A stretch of DNA of 64,000 nucleotides from Dongibacter bovis (GTDB taxonomy: Bacteria; Bacillota; Negativicutes; Selenomonadales; Selenomonadaceae). The notes under the pieces are model-generated. The model saw only the letters and a program-made list of their open reading frames with translations, was not told where the DNA came from and searched no databases. The stretch lies in the NCBI GenBank assembly GCA_902763085.1, contig CACWQW010000001.1, positions 1-64,000 on the forward strand, written 5' to 3'. How positions within the stretch are numbered: position 1 is the stretch's first letter; each line of letters starts with the position of its first letter. This document shows, piece after piece, positions 24,707-33,654 of the stretch. The translations under genes were made by a program, and so were the position numbers.

Positions 24707-26485
24707 TCACGCTTTCGGCGCGGCGATCTTGGGAAAGGAGAGCAGGAAGCGCGTGCCCTCACCGGGCTGACTTTCGACCTCGATCGTGCCGCCGAAGAGC
24801 TTCACGAGGAACTTGACGAGGGCGAGGCCGATGCCGTTGCCGCCGGACTTACGTGCGCGTGCCTTGTCCACGCGGTAGAAGCGGTCGAAGATGAAGGGCA
24901 GGTGCTGCGCGTCGATGCCGATGCCGTTGTCCGCGACGGAGAAGAGGATGGCATCTTTTTCCTCGCGGCAGCCCACGGTGATGGTGCCTCCCTCCGGCGT
25001 ATACTTGATGGCGTTGTCGATGAGGTTCTGCAGAATCTGACGGAAGAGGTCTTCCTTGGCCAGCAGCTGGGCAGGTGTCGTTTGCACGACCTGCACCTGC
25101 TGCTGCTTTTTTTGTGCCTTGGGCAGCAGTGCCTGCAGCGAGAGCTCCAACATGCGATCGGCGCTCAGAGGCTCTTTCTTCATATCCTTCCCCAGCTTCT
25201 TGTTGTCGAGCCGTGCGAGCTCGAGCAGGGCGGTGATGAGCCGGTCCATGCGCTCTGCCTCCTGGAGGATGACCTGGCTGCAATGGCGGCTGACGTCCGG
25301 GGAGGAGAAATCGTCCTCCGTGAGAAATTCGGCAAAGCCGCGGATGGAGGTGAGCGGCGTGCGCAGCTCGTGGGCGGCGTTGCTGACGAACTCTGCCTGC
25401 CGCCGGTTGATCGCGTCGAGCAGGGAGATGTCGTGGAAGACGGCGAGCACCGCCGTGCTCTCGTGCGCCTCGAAGGTGGCGAAGTAGACCTTGAAGATGT
25501 GCGGCGTGCCGCTCACGGGGAGGGAGATGCGGATGGTCGCCGCCTGTTTCCGCTCGAGGACCTGCTGCGCCGTCTCGGAGATGAGCGCGTTGCCGAGGAC
25601 GTGGATGCTGTGACGCCGCATATCCTCCGGCTGCAGGGAGAAGAGGTCGCGCGCCTGGCGGTTCGCGTCCATGATGGCGCCGTTCTCGTCGAGGAGGAGG
25701 ACGCCGTTGTCCATGGATTCGAGGATGAGGTTGAGCTTCTGATTCTCCGTCTGCGCCTCGTCGATCTTGTGCGCGAGGTTGCCGGCGAGCTGGTTGATGG
25801 TACGGATGAGGATATCGAACTCGTCATCCGTGCGATACGTGATGCGCCGCGAGAGGTCACCGCCCATGATGGCGTGGGCCGCCTTGATGATGGTGAGGAT
25901 GGGGGAAAGCTGGCGATGCGCGAGCCAGAGGGCGAGGGCGATGGAGACGAGGAACGCCGTGCCCAAGGCGATGAGCAGCATGCGGATGCTGTGGGAGAGG
26001 GAGTCCTCGATCGGCTGCAGCGAGGTCGCCGTCCGAATGACCCCGGCGAACCGCTGGTTGACGCGGACGGGGATGGCGACGTACATCATGTTTTCCTGCA
26101 GGGTGTAGCTGTAGCGGGTGGCGGTGCCGTAGTCGTGGAATATGGCAGCCTGCACCTCGGGGCGGCCCCAGTGGTTGTCCATCGTCTCGGCGTCCTTGTT
26201 CGTATCGGCGAGCACCGAGCCTCCTTCGTCGAGGATGGTCACGCGCAGTCCCGTCGTCGCGTAGATCTCGGCGATGTCGTCATTCAGCCGATCCCGATGA
26301 CGATACATGTCGTCTCGGAGCGTCTGCTCGATGATCTCCGCGTGCACGCGGAGGTCCCGTTCCTCATCCCGCAGATTCTCTTTATGGAAGAAATCCATGA
26401 GCAGGATGCCGAGGATGAGCAGGCCCGTGAGGGAAAGCAGTAAGAACGAGCGGAGAATCCGTCGGGTGATCTTGGCGTTCAGCAT
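24707..26485 (-). CDS. Sensor histidine kinase (PhoR/WalK-like), orphan
   Basis: The 592-residue kinase has TM helix 1 at about 10-32, an extracytoplasmic sensor region of about 130 residues, TM helix 2 at about 168-190, then HAMP (LSPILTIIKAAHAIMGGDLS), PAS (LILESMDNGVLLLDENGAIM), the phospho-acceptor block FVSNAAHELRTPLTSIRGFA, and the HATPase boxes LIDNAIKYTPEGG, VADNGIGIDAQHLPFIFDRF and GGNGIGLALVKFLVK. This is the plan of PhoR-type kinases that sense envelope signals. AAAGGAG precedes ATG 26485 and a strong promoter lies upstream. No response regulator is next to it, which is unusual for this class. Confidence 0.94.
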   Translation of the reverse strand: MLNAKITRRILRSFLLLSLTGLLILGILLMDFFHKENLRDEERDLRVHAEIIEQTLRDDMYRHRDRLNDDIAEIYATTGLRVTILDEGGSVLADTNKDAETMDNHWGRPEVQAAIFHDYGTATRYSYTLQENMMYVAIPVRVNQRFAGVIRTATSLQPIEDSLSHSIRMLLIALGTAFLVSIALALWLAHRQLSPILTIIKAAHAIMGGDLSRRITYRTDDEFDILIRTINQLAGNLAHKIDEAQTENQKLNLILESMDNGVLLLDENGAIMDANRQARDLFSLQPEDMRRHSIHVLGNALISETAQQVLERKQAATIRISLPVSGTPHIFKVYFATFEAHESTAVLAVFHDISLLDAINRRQAEFVSNAAHELRTPLTSIRGFAEFLTEDDFSSPDVSRHCSQVILQEAERMDRLITALLELARLDNKKLGKDMKKEPLSADRMLELSLQALLPKAQKKQQQVQVVQTTPAQLLAKEDLFRQILQNLIDNAIKYTPEGGTITVGCREEKDAILFSVADNGIGIDAQHLPFIFDRFYRVDKARARKSGGNGIGLALVKFLVKLFGGTIEVESQPGEGTRFLLSFPKIAAPKA

Positions 26486-26534
26486 GCGGTCGCTCCTTTA
26501 TGTTCGTGCAGGATGAGCAATCTTCTTCATGCCT

Positions 26535-26563
26535 ATTATACTCTGTCTGCTGCCCTTGTCCAA
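26535..26563 (-). promoter_or_regulatory. Promoter of the orphan histidine kinase
   Basis: On the minus strand TTGGAC (26558-26563) and TATAAT (26535-26540) are 17 bp apart, about 50 bases before the kinase ATG. In the other direction, the gap up to 26681 contains an AT-rich -10-like stretch (TATGATAAAAT, 26599-26609) that probably serves the aminotransferase. Confidence 0.7.
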
Positions 26564-26681
26564 CGGAGGCGGGGCCGCGCTTTCATTTTGCGCGTATCTA
26601 TGATAAAATAAGAGCGGTTGTTACATCGTAAACAGGATGCGTTGACCGCATCCCGGTGAGAGAATGGGGACGGGTGCAGAT

Positions 26682-27869
26682 ATGGTTGCAAAGAAAATGT
26701 TTGAGCTGGGAACGAAGAAGTCGACGATCCGGACGATCTTTGAGTTCGGCAGGAAGCGGGCAGCTGAGGTCGGGGAGGATCAGGTGTTCGACTTCAGCCT
26801 GGGAAATCCGAACGTGCCGACGCCGGACTTCATCCGGCAGGCGGCCGTGGACATCCTGGAAACGGAGGCTCCGAACGACATCCACGGCTATACGGTGGCA
26901 CCCGGTCATCCCAAGGTGCGGGCAGCGGTGGCGAAGAGCCTGAACCGCAGGTTCGGCATGGACTACGAGGGGAAGAACATCTTCATGACGGCCGGTGCGG
27001 CCGCCGCCATCACGATCTGCTTCAAGGCGCTCTGCGAGGAGGGAGACGAGTTCGTTGCCCTTGCGCCGTTCTTCCCCGAGTATCGCTGCTTCGTGGAGTC
27101 CGTTGGCGGCAAGCTCGTCGTCGTGCCTGCCCGCACGGAGGATTTCCAGATCGATTTCGATGCCTTCGAGCGCTCGCTTACGCCGCATACGAAGGCCGTC
27201 ATCGTCAATTCCCCGAACAATCCGAGCGGTGCGATCTACTCCGAGCAGACCATCGAGCGGCTTGCGAAGATCCTGCGCGAAAAGGAGCAGGCGTATGGCC
27301 ACCCGATCTTCATCATCTCGGATGAGCCGTATCGGGAGATTGCCTTTGCGGGGTACACCGTCCCCTACGTGCCGAAATACTATGCGGATACGCTCGTCTG
27401 CTACTCGTACAGCAAGTCCTTCTCGCTGCCCGGCGAGCGCATCGGCTATATCGCCGTGCCGGACAGTGTCGCCTCGTTCGCGGAGGTCTTCGGTGCGATC
27501 GCGGGAGCGGCGCGCGTGCTCACGCATGTGAATGCGCCGTCGCTCTGGCAGTACGTGATCGCGCGCTGCGTCGATGAGCCTTCGGATATCCGCACGTACG
27601 TGGAGAACGGCAAGCTGCTCTACGACGGCCTCATCGCCGCGGGCTTCACCTGCGTGAAGCCGCAGGGGGCGTTCTACCTTTTCCCAAAGTGCCTCGAGGA
27701 GGACGACGCGGCGTTCTGTGAGCGCGCGAAGAAATACGGCCTGCTGCTCGTGCCGGGGGCGGATTTCGGCTGCCCGGGGTATTTCCGCGCGGCGTACTGC
27801 ATCAAGACGGAGACGATCCGCCGCTCGCTGCCGCTCTTCAAGCAGCTGGCAGCAGAGTACGGCAAGTGA
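26682..27869 (+). CDS. PLP-dependent aminotransferase, class I/II (aspartate-type)
   Basis: The 395-residue enzyme begins MVAKKMFELGTKKSTIRTIF, the usual start of a Firmicute aminotransferase family, which favours ATG 26682 over ATG 26664. Fold-type I features include FSLGNPNVPTPDF near residue 40, TAGAAAAITICFKAL near 100 (cofactor phosphate), VNSPNNPSGAIYS near 170, ISDEPYREIAF near 205 and the lysine motif CYSYSKSFSLPGERIGYI near 240. It transfers an amino group between an amino acid and a 2-oxo acid; the exact substrate is not visible. It is monocistronic with its own terminator. Confidence 0.9.
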   Translation: MVAKKMFELGTKKSTIRTIFEFGRKRAAEVGEDQVFDFSLGNPNVPTPDFIRQAAVDILETEAPNDIHGYTVAPGHPKVRAAVAKSLNRRFGMDYEGKNIFMTAGAAAAITICFKALCEEGDEFVALAPFFPEYRCFVESVGGKLVVVPARTEDFQIDFDAFERSLTPHTKAVIVNSPNNPSGAIYSEQTIERLAKILREKEQAYGHPIFIISDEPYREIAFAGYTVPYVPKYYADTLVCYSYSKSFSLPGERIGYIAVPDSVASFAEVFGAIAGAARVLTHVNAPSLWQYVIARCVDEPSDIRTYVENGKLLYDGLIAAGFTCVKPQGAFYLFPKCLEEDDAAFCERAKKYGLLLVPGADFGCPGYFRAAYCIKTETIRRSLPLFKQLAAEYGK

Positions 27870-27886
27870 TCCAGGGCCGCGAGAGG

Positions 27887-27908
27887 AGCCGTTCGCGGCT
27901 CTTTTTTC
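27887..27908 (+). terminator. Rho-independent terminator after the aminotransferase
   Basis: GAGCCG-TTCG-CGGCTC with a stable UUCG tetraloop is followed by T6. Confidence 0.9.
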
Positions 27909-27922
27909 GTTATGGGGTTTAT

Positions 27923-27931
27923 GGTATAATG
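27923..27931 (+). promoter_or_regulatory. Extended -10 promoter of the 27967 gene
   Basis: TGG-TATAAT is a perfect extended -10 element. No good -35 exists because the terminator T-run lies there, which fits promoters that rely on the TG motif. Confidence 0.55.
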
Positions 27932-27966
27932 AACTGAAATTCTTGGAAATGGAGTCGAAGTGATTC

Positions 27967-29523
27967 ATGGCGAATATTTACAGCAGGGTGGAGCTCTTCT
28001 ATCAGGAAAATCCTGATGCGGAGGCCATCGTGTCACAGGAGAAGGTTGAGCAGTATTTCCGCCGACGGGCCTGGCATGCCGCGAGCCGTCATGACATGGA
28101 ACGGGAGTGGCGGCTGCTCGCACAGCTCATCGCGTATATCGACCGCGGTGAGTTCTATTCGTTTGAATCCTTGACTGCCATGGATTATGAGGAGGTTCTG
28201 CTGCGCGTGCGGGAGACGAACCCGGAGTTCCTGCTCAGCGATGAGAATATCGGTCAGGCGTTCGCGACCTGGCGGGCGTTCTACAAGATCGCCCTGCCGG
28301 ATGCGGACCGCTCCCTCTACGACAACCTGCAGGCCGCAGAAGAAGAGTGCCTGGCCCTCAGGGATTACCGGCAGGAACAGCAGGAGCGACGGGACCAGCA
28401 GGAGGACATCGTTTCTCAGTTCGAGCGGGACGGGATCTCAACGCAAGAGATGCGCCAGATGGATCGGCAGCTCAACGATCTCATCGAGGACGTGCAGGAC
28501 TTCTATCTGCGCGAAGACCACGATGCGGACTTCAACCGGGCGGTCTATCTCTTCTGGGGGCCGGAGGATCATCCGAACAATCCCTCGTCAGAGCTGAAGC
28601 CGGAAGGGGCTTGGCAGATGTTTTGGGATTATTTCCTTTTCGATTATCACCTGATCGGCAAGGATGATACGCCGTTCCATCATTACTATTTGGAATGCGG
28701 AGCGGGCTTCGACCGGATGCAGCGGCTCGTCGCAGAGTTCTTCCTGCAGGCGCGGTTCCATGTCTTCTACGTGGAGTCGTTTGCGGAGGACTATATCGCC
28801 TGCCGCGACCTGCTGACGGAGGAAAAGATGGAGCTGCCGCTGCAGGAGCTCCCATCGCATCCCAACAAGATGATCTTCTACGGGCACGTGTATGAGCGGG
28901 GCGACATCGCGTTCAATCACGTCTGTGCGGTACCGGCGACGAAGAAGCTGCGGCGCCGCATCAAGGAGGAGATCCAGCGCTTGTGGGAGGTGTACCGCAT
29001 CCGCTTCCCTGAGGCGACGGTCGAGGAGTTCCTCTCGCAGCGCACGGCCGCGGTGCTCCACGTCATGCGCCTCATGACATCGCAGCCACAGCTGCGGGTG
29101 GTGCCGACGCTGCCGGCAGCGCGCAGGCGCCCGCGCGCAAAGCGGAAAGCGCTGCCGGAAAATTTTCTCTCCGCGCTGGAGCGACTGGAGCGCAAGGCAT
29201 CCTTACTCCCGTTTACGCGTGAGGAGCGCGAGATCATGCGCGATGTCTACTGCGATTTCGTGCAGCGAGCGCCCCTCTCGGTGCAGGTCATGAAGCGCGG
29301 CGACACGCTCGCGGCCGCCATCCTGACGGTGGCCATGATCAATGGCACGCTGGCCTCTTCCGAGAAGGAGGTGCTGCGGCTCTTCCGCACGACCAGCGAG
29401 CGCGTGCGTGCGCGGTTCGGGGAGATCATCACAGAGCTTGATGGCGTGATGTTCGACCCGCGCTATCTATCCGAAGTCGGCATGGTGAACCTGCTATACC
29501 TGCCGCCTGATCCTGAAGAATAG
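27967..29523 (+). CDS. Large cytoplasmic protein of unknown function
   Basis: I do not recognise this 518-residue protein. It has no signal peptide and no membrane helix. Residues 1-115 look helical (YFRRRAWHAASRHDMEREWR). Residues 115-175 form a probable coiled coil rich in Gln, Arg and Glu (RDYRQEQQERRDQQEDIVSQ). The middle has aromatic-rich segments (AWQMFWDYFLFDYHLIG, FHHYYLECGAGFDRMQRLVA). A basic linker near residue 385 (AARRRPRAKRKALP) may bind nucleic acid, and the C-terminal 130 residues are helical. It has its own promoter and is followed after 12 bases by the amidohydrolase. It could be lineage-specific. Confidence 0.8.
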   Translation: MANIYSRVELFYQENPDAEAIVSQEKVEQYFRRRAWHAASRHDMEREWRLLAQLIAYIDRGEFYSFESLTAMDYEEVLLRVRETNPEFLLSDENIGQAFATWRAFYKIALPDADRSLYDNLQAAEEECLALRDYRQEQQERRDQQEDIVSQFERDGISTQEMRQMDRQLNDLIEDVQDFYLREDHDADFNRAVYLFWGPEDHPNNPSSELKPEGAWQMFWDYFLFDYHLIGKDDTPFHHYYLECGAGFDRMQRLVAEFFLQARFHVFYVESFAEDYIACRDLLTEEKMELPLQELPSHPNKMIFYGHVYERGDIAFNHVCAVPATKKLRRRIKEEIQRLWEVYRIRFPEATVEEFLSQRTAAVLHVMRLMTSQPQLRVVPTLPAARRRPRAKRKALPENFLSALERLERKASLLPFTREEREIMRDVYCDFVQRAPLSVQVMKRGDTLAAAILTVAMINGTLASSEKEVLRLFRTTSERVRARFGEIITELDGVMFDPRYLSEVGMVNLLYLPPDPEE

Positions 29524-29535
29524 GAGGGGAATCGC

Positions 29536-30663
29536 ATGGAAGCATTGGAAAAGTTCCTGTTGGAAGAGTTTTATTGGCTGCACCGTCATCCGGAGCTCTC
29601 GTTTCAGGAGGTCGAGACGACGGCGCATCTGCGCGATCGGCTGGAGGAGTACGGCTTCCGCGTGCTTGATCTGCCGCTCAAGACGGGCATCGTAGCGGAA
29701 CTCGGCGAGGGTGGCCCTGTGACGGCGCTGCGCGCCGACATCGATGCGCTGCCGATCACGGAGCAGACAGGGCTTCCGTACCAATCAGAGCGCTCCGGTG
29801 TCATGCACGCCTGCGGGCATGATTTCCACACGGCGTCGGTCCTCGGCGCGGCGTTGCTCCTGCGCGAGCGGGGCGACCTTCGCGGGCGGGTGCGCATCGT
29901 CTTCCAGCCGGCGGAGGAAGCGCCGGGTGGAGCGAAGATCCTCATGGACCAGGGGGCGCTCGACGGAGTGTCCGCCATGTTCGGCCTGCATTGCTCGCCG
30001 CAGCTTTCCGTCGGTACTGTGGGGATCCGCGAGGGTGCTGTGACGGCATCTGTCGATCGGTTCCTCATCTATTTCCGCGGCAGGGGAACGCACGCGGCGC
30101 ATCCCGAGCGGGGCGCAGACCCGATTCCCGCCATGGCGTCGTTCGTCCAGTCGGTGCAGACCATCATGAACCGCAATGTCGATCCTGCGGAGGCGGGCAT
30201 CGTGAGCGTCACGCATGTCGAGGCGGGCAATACCTGGAATGTCATCCCCGATGAGGCGCTTGTCGAGGGCACGACGCGCAGCTTTTCCGCGAAGACTCGC
30301 GCTCTGATCCGCCGCCGTCTTTACAAGCTCGCGGAGGGGACAGCGGCGGCGTACGGAGTGCAGGCGGTCATCGATTGGTATGAGGGACCGCCAGCCACGA
30401 ACAATACGCCCGCCTGGACGGAGCTCGCGCGCAAGGTGGCGCGCGCGCATCGACTCTCTGTCGTCGAGGCGCCGATATCGCTTGCAGGAGAGGATTTCGC
30501 CTTTTATCAGGAGAAAATTCCTGGCTGCTTCGTGCTCGTCGGCACGGGCAAGTCAGCGGCGAACCACAATGCGAAGTTCCGCGTCGATCCCTGTGCGCTC
30601 GTGCCGACGGCGGAGTATCTGGCGGCACTGGCTGCGGCCTCGCTGCAGGAGCTGGCATCGTGA
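29536..30663 (+). CDS. M20-family amidohydrolase (hippurate / N-acyl amino acid hydrolase type)
   Basis: The 375-residue enzyme fits the M20D amidohydrolase family. It has LHRHPELSFQEVETTAHLRD at the start, ALRADIDALPITEQTGLPY near residue 70, the metal motif MHACGHDFHTASVLGAA near 93, QPAEEAPGGAKILMD near 130, FGLHCSPQLSVGTVG near 153 and AGEDFAFYQEKIPG near 320. Such enzymes deacylate N-acetyl or N-benzoyl amino acids. AGGAGGGG precedes the ATG. It is probably co-transcribed with the unknown gene upstream and recG downstream. Confidence 0.92.
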   Translation: MEALEKFLLEEFYWLHRHPELSFQEVETTAHLRDRLEEYGFRVLDLPLKTGIVAELGEGGPVTALRADIDALPITEQTGLPYQSERSGVMHACGHDFHTASVLGAALLLRERGDLRGRVRIVFQPAEEAPGGAKILMDQGALDGVSAMFGLHCSPQLSVGTVGIREGAVTASVDRFLIYFRGRGTHAAHPERGADPIPAMASFVQSVQTIMNRNVDPAEAGIVSVTHVEAGNTWNVIPDEALVEGTTRSFSAKTRALIRRRLYKLAEGTAAAYGVQAVIDWYEGPPATNNTPAWTELARKVARAHRLSVVEAPISLAGEDFAFYQEKIPGCFVLVGTGKSAANHNAKFRVDPCALVPTAEYLAALAAASLQELAS

Positions 30664-30679
30664 GGGGAGTGTGCTGCGC

Positions 30680-32746
30680 ATGGAGCTGACGGAGCCGATC
30701 GATCGCCTGAAGGGCATCGGACCGAAGAAGGCACAGAAACTCGCGCGCCTCGGCATCCATACCATCTACGATCTCCTGACGTATTTCCCGCGCACCTACG
30801 AGGACCAGAGCCGCCTCACGCCGATCGGCAGCCTGCAAGCGGGCGAGAAGGCGACGACGGCGGGCACGGTCATGAGCATCAGGGAAAAGGTCGCGGGAAC
30901 GCGGCGACTGAATATCCTGACGGCGCTCATCGGTGATGGGACCGGCTTCCTTCAGGTCAGTTGGTTCAACCAGGGTTTCTTGAAAAAGGAACTGCAGCCC
31001 GGGCGAAGGCTCTTCGTCACGGGACGGGTGGAATACGCTTACGGCGGGCAGGGGCAGTTTGCCATGAGCCAGCTCTCTTCGTATCAGGTCCTCTCTGAGC
31101 GGGAGGAGCCGGAGAGCCGGCTGGGCATCCTGCCCGTTTATGCTGCGACGAAGTCGCTCAACCAGTCGTTCTTCCGTCGGGAGATGAAGACGCTGCTCGC
31201 TGCGCCGCTGCCGCTTCGGGGAGTCCTGCCGCCAGCAGTCGAGCGGGCGTACGGTCTCATGCCGCGGCGCGATGCCTTTGCCGCCATCCATTTTCCGAAG
31301 GATGCAGGGGCGCTTGCGGCGGCGCGGAAGAGGCTCGCCTTTGAGGAGCTTTACCTCATCCAATGCGGCCTGCTGCTTCTCAAGAAGCGGGCGCGCGAGG
31401 CGAAGCGTGGCGTGCGTCATCTCGCGTCGGGCAAGCTGGTGCAGCAGGTCCTCGCGCGCCTGCCGTTCACGTTGACGGACGACCAGGCACAGGTCTGGCA
31501 GGAGATCAGCCGCGATATGGAGCGGCCGGTTCCCATGCGTCGGCTCATCCAGGGGGATGTCGGCTCCGGCAAGACGGTACTCGCGTTGCTCGCGCTCGTC
31601 AAGACCGTGGAGAACGGCTTCCAGGGCGCGCTGATGGCGCCGACGGAGATCCTCGCGCGCCAGCACTATGATTCGTTCCAGCATCTGCTCGAAGGTATGC
31701 CCATCCGCGTCGGCTTCCTCTCGGGGCACCTGACGCCGAAGCAGCGGCAGGAGATGATCGCGCGCATCGCGGCGCATGAGGTGGACCTCGTCGTCGGCAC
31801 CCATGCACTCATCGAGGAAACGGTGCAGTTCGCCTCGCTGGGGCTCGCGATCACAGATGAGCAGCATCGCTTCGGCATCGCCCAGCGTGCGGCGCTCGAG
31901 AAGAAGGGGACGCTGCTCCCCGACATGCTCGTGATGACGGCGACGCCGATCCCGCGCACGATGACGCTGACGGTCTACGGCGATCTCGATGTCTCGCAGA
32001 TCCGGCACCTGCCGCCCGGACGGCAGCCGATCCGCACGTTCGTGCGGGGGACGGACCGCCGCCCGCTCATCTACCGCTATGTGCGGGAGCAGATCGAACA
32101 GGGACGGCAGGCATACGTGGTCTGCCCGCTCATCGAGATGAACGAGTTCGTCGAGATCCCCTCAGCGGAGGAGGTGTACGAGGAGCTGCGCCACGGCATC
32201 TTCCGCGGGATTCCCTGCGGCCTCCTGCACGGGCGGATGAAGCAGCAGGAGAAGGAAGCCGTCATGCGGGATTTCTACGAGAACCGCATCAAGCTCTTGG
32301 TCGCGACGACGGTGATCGAGGTCGGCGTCAACGTGCCGAACGCCTCGCTCATGGTCATCGAGCACGCGGACCGCTTCGGGCTCGCGCAGCTCCATCAGCT
32401 GCGCGGCAGGATCGGGCGCGGCAGCTATCGCTCCTATTGCATCCTCGTCTCGGACAGCCGGACGGAGACGGCGAAGGAGCGGCTCGCCGTCATGGCGGAG
32501 ACGGCGGACGGGTTCCGCCTGGCCGAGGAGGACCTGCGTCTGCGGGGCCCGGGACAGTTCTTCGGCTCGATGCAGCACGGTCTCCCCGACCTCAAGGTGG
32601 CGGACGTGCTCAAGGATATGGACCTCCTGCTCGCGGCGCGGCGGGCAGCGCAGGAGACGCTCGGCCGTCAGGAGGACCTGAGCTTTGTCCTGCCCGTGCT
32701 GGCTGTGCAATATAAAGAACAATTCTTACACATCACGGATACTTGA
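30680..32746 (+). CDS. recG: ATP-dependent DNA helicase RecG
   Basis: The 688-residue protein reverses stalled forks and branch-migrates Holliday junctions. It begins with a helix-hairpin-like stretch (RLKGIGPKKAQKLARLGIHT) and the wedge OB fold (YEDQSRLTPIGSLQAGEKAT). The helicase motifs are RLIQGDVGSGKTVLALLA (I), AITDEQHRFGIAQR (II, DEQH), TATPIPRTMTLTVYGDLDVS (III), and QLRGRIGRGSYRSYCIL (VI), plus the C-terminal RLRGPGQFFGSMQHGLPDL. GAGGGGAG lies ten bases before ATG 30680. Length matches the family. Confidence 0.97.
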   Translation: MELTEPIDRLKGIGPKKAQKLARLGIHTIYDLLTYFPRTYEDQSRLTPIGSLQAGEKATTAGTVMSIREKVAGTRRLNILTALIGDGTGFLQVSWFNQGFLKKELQPGRRLFVTGRVEYAYGGQGQFAMSQLSSYQVLSEREEPESRLGILPVYAATKSLNQSFFRREMKTLLAAPLPLRGVLPPAVERAYGLMPRRDAFAAIHFPKDAGALAAARKRLAFEELYLIQCGLLLLKKRAREAKRGVRHLASGKLVQQVLARLPFTLTDDQAQVWQEISRDMERPVPMRRLIQGDVGSGKTVLALLALVKTVENGFQGALMAPTEILARQHYDSFQHLLEGMPIRVGFLSGHLTPKQRQEMIARIAAHEVDLVVGTHALIEETVQFASLGLAITDEQHRFGIAQRAALEKKGTLLPDMLVMTATPIPRTMTLTVYGDLDVSQIRHLPPGRQPIRTFVRGTDRRPLIYRYVREQIEQGRQAYVVCPLIEMNEFVEIPSAEEVYEELRHGIFRGIPCGLLHGRMKQQEKEAVMRDFYENRIKLLVATTVIEVGVNVPNASLMVIEHADRFGLAQLHQLRGRIGRGSYRSYCILVSDSRTETAKERLAVMAETADGFRLAEEDLRLRGPGQFFGSMQHGLPDLKVADVLKDMDLLLAARRAAQETLGRQEDLSFVLPVLAVQYKEQFLHITDT

Positions 32747-32778
32747 AATGACAGGAATATATTTCTCTCGCGCACATC

Positions 32779-32808
32779 TTGACACGAATGGCGGACATGC
32801 GCTACAAT
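32779..32808 (+). promoter_or_regulatory. Promoter of dapB-asd
   Basis: A consensus TTGACA (32779-32784) and TACAAT (32803-32808) are 18 bp apart, about 30 bases before the dapB start. Confidence 0.8.
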
Positions 32809-32838
32809 GAACACATATTTTTTTTGGAGGCGTTTACC

Positions 32839-33633
32839 TTGGTTCATGTTTTGGTCAATGGTGCCTGCGGACGGATGGGACAGGCGGTTTTGAAAGCGGT
32901 ACAGGAAGATCGGGAGCTGGAGCTCGTCGGGGCCGTCGATCTCACGGGCGGCATGGATGCGGGCGAGCTCGTCGGCCTGCCGGCGTGCGGCGTCACGGTG
33001 GAGACGGATCTCGGCGCTGCGCTCGCGCGCCTGCAGCCGGAGGTCATGGTCGATTTCACGCGCCCGGACGTCGTCTTCGAGAACGTCAAGACGGCGCTCG
33101 CTGCACATGTCTCGCCGGTCGTCGGCACGACGGGGCTCTCGGACGCGCAGAAGGCGGAGATCGCCGCTCTGGCGGAGAAAGAGGCGACGCCCGCCTTCAT
33201 CGCTCCGAATTTCGCCATCGGCGCCGTGCTCATGATGGTCATGTGCAAGCAGGCGGCGAAGTACCTGCCGGATGTGGAGATCATCGAGCTGCATCACGAC
33301 AAGAAGCTCGACGCGCCATCTGGCACCGCGGTGCAGACGGCGGCGATGATCGCCGAGGTGCGCCAGCAGCACGTGCAGGGCAATCCCGAAGAAAAGGAAA
33401 AGCTCCCGGGGGCGCGCGGCGCAGATTATGAGGGGATGCGCATCCACAGCGTGCGCCTGCCGGGCTATGTCGCGCATCAGGAAGTCATCTTCGGCGGCCT
33501 GGGGCAGACGCTCACGATCCGCCATGACTCGCTCAACCGGGAGTCGTTCATGCCCGGCGTCGTGCTGGCGGCGAAGAAGGTACGCACACTCACCGGCCTG
33601 ACGGTCGGCCTCGACAAGCTGCTGGATGTTTGA
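32839..33633 (+). CDS. dapB: 4-hydroxy-tetrahydrodipicolinate reductase
   Basis: The 264-residue NAD(P)H enzyme acts in lysine and diaminopimelate synthesis. The nucleotide fold is VHVLVNGACGRMGQAVLKAV, then VVGTTGLSDAQK near residue 95, IAPNFAIGAVLMM near 123, and the signature ELHHDKKLDAPSGTAVQTAA near 150, which holds the catalytic histidines and lysine. TTG 32839 follows TTGGAGG by eight bases; an upstream ATG-led extension is out of register with any ribosome site. It forms an operon with asd. Confidence 0.96.
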   Translation: MVHVLVNGACGRMGQAVLKAVQEDRELELVGAVDLTGGMDAGELVGLPACGVTVETDLGAALARLQPEVMVDFTRPDVVFENVKTALAAHVSPVVGTTGLSDAQKAEIAALAEKEATPAFIAPNFAIGAVLMMVMCKQAAKYLPDVEIIELHHDKKLDAPSGTAVQTAAMIAEVRQQHVQGNPEEKEKLPGARGADYEGMRIHSVRLPGYVAHQEVIFGGLGQTLTIRHDSLNRESFMPGVVLAAKKVRTLTGLTVGLDKLLDV

Positions 33634-33654
33634 TGGAGAAAGGTTGGGAGACAG

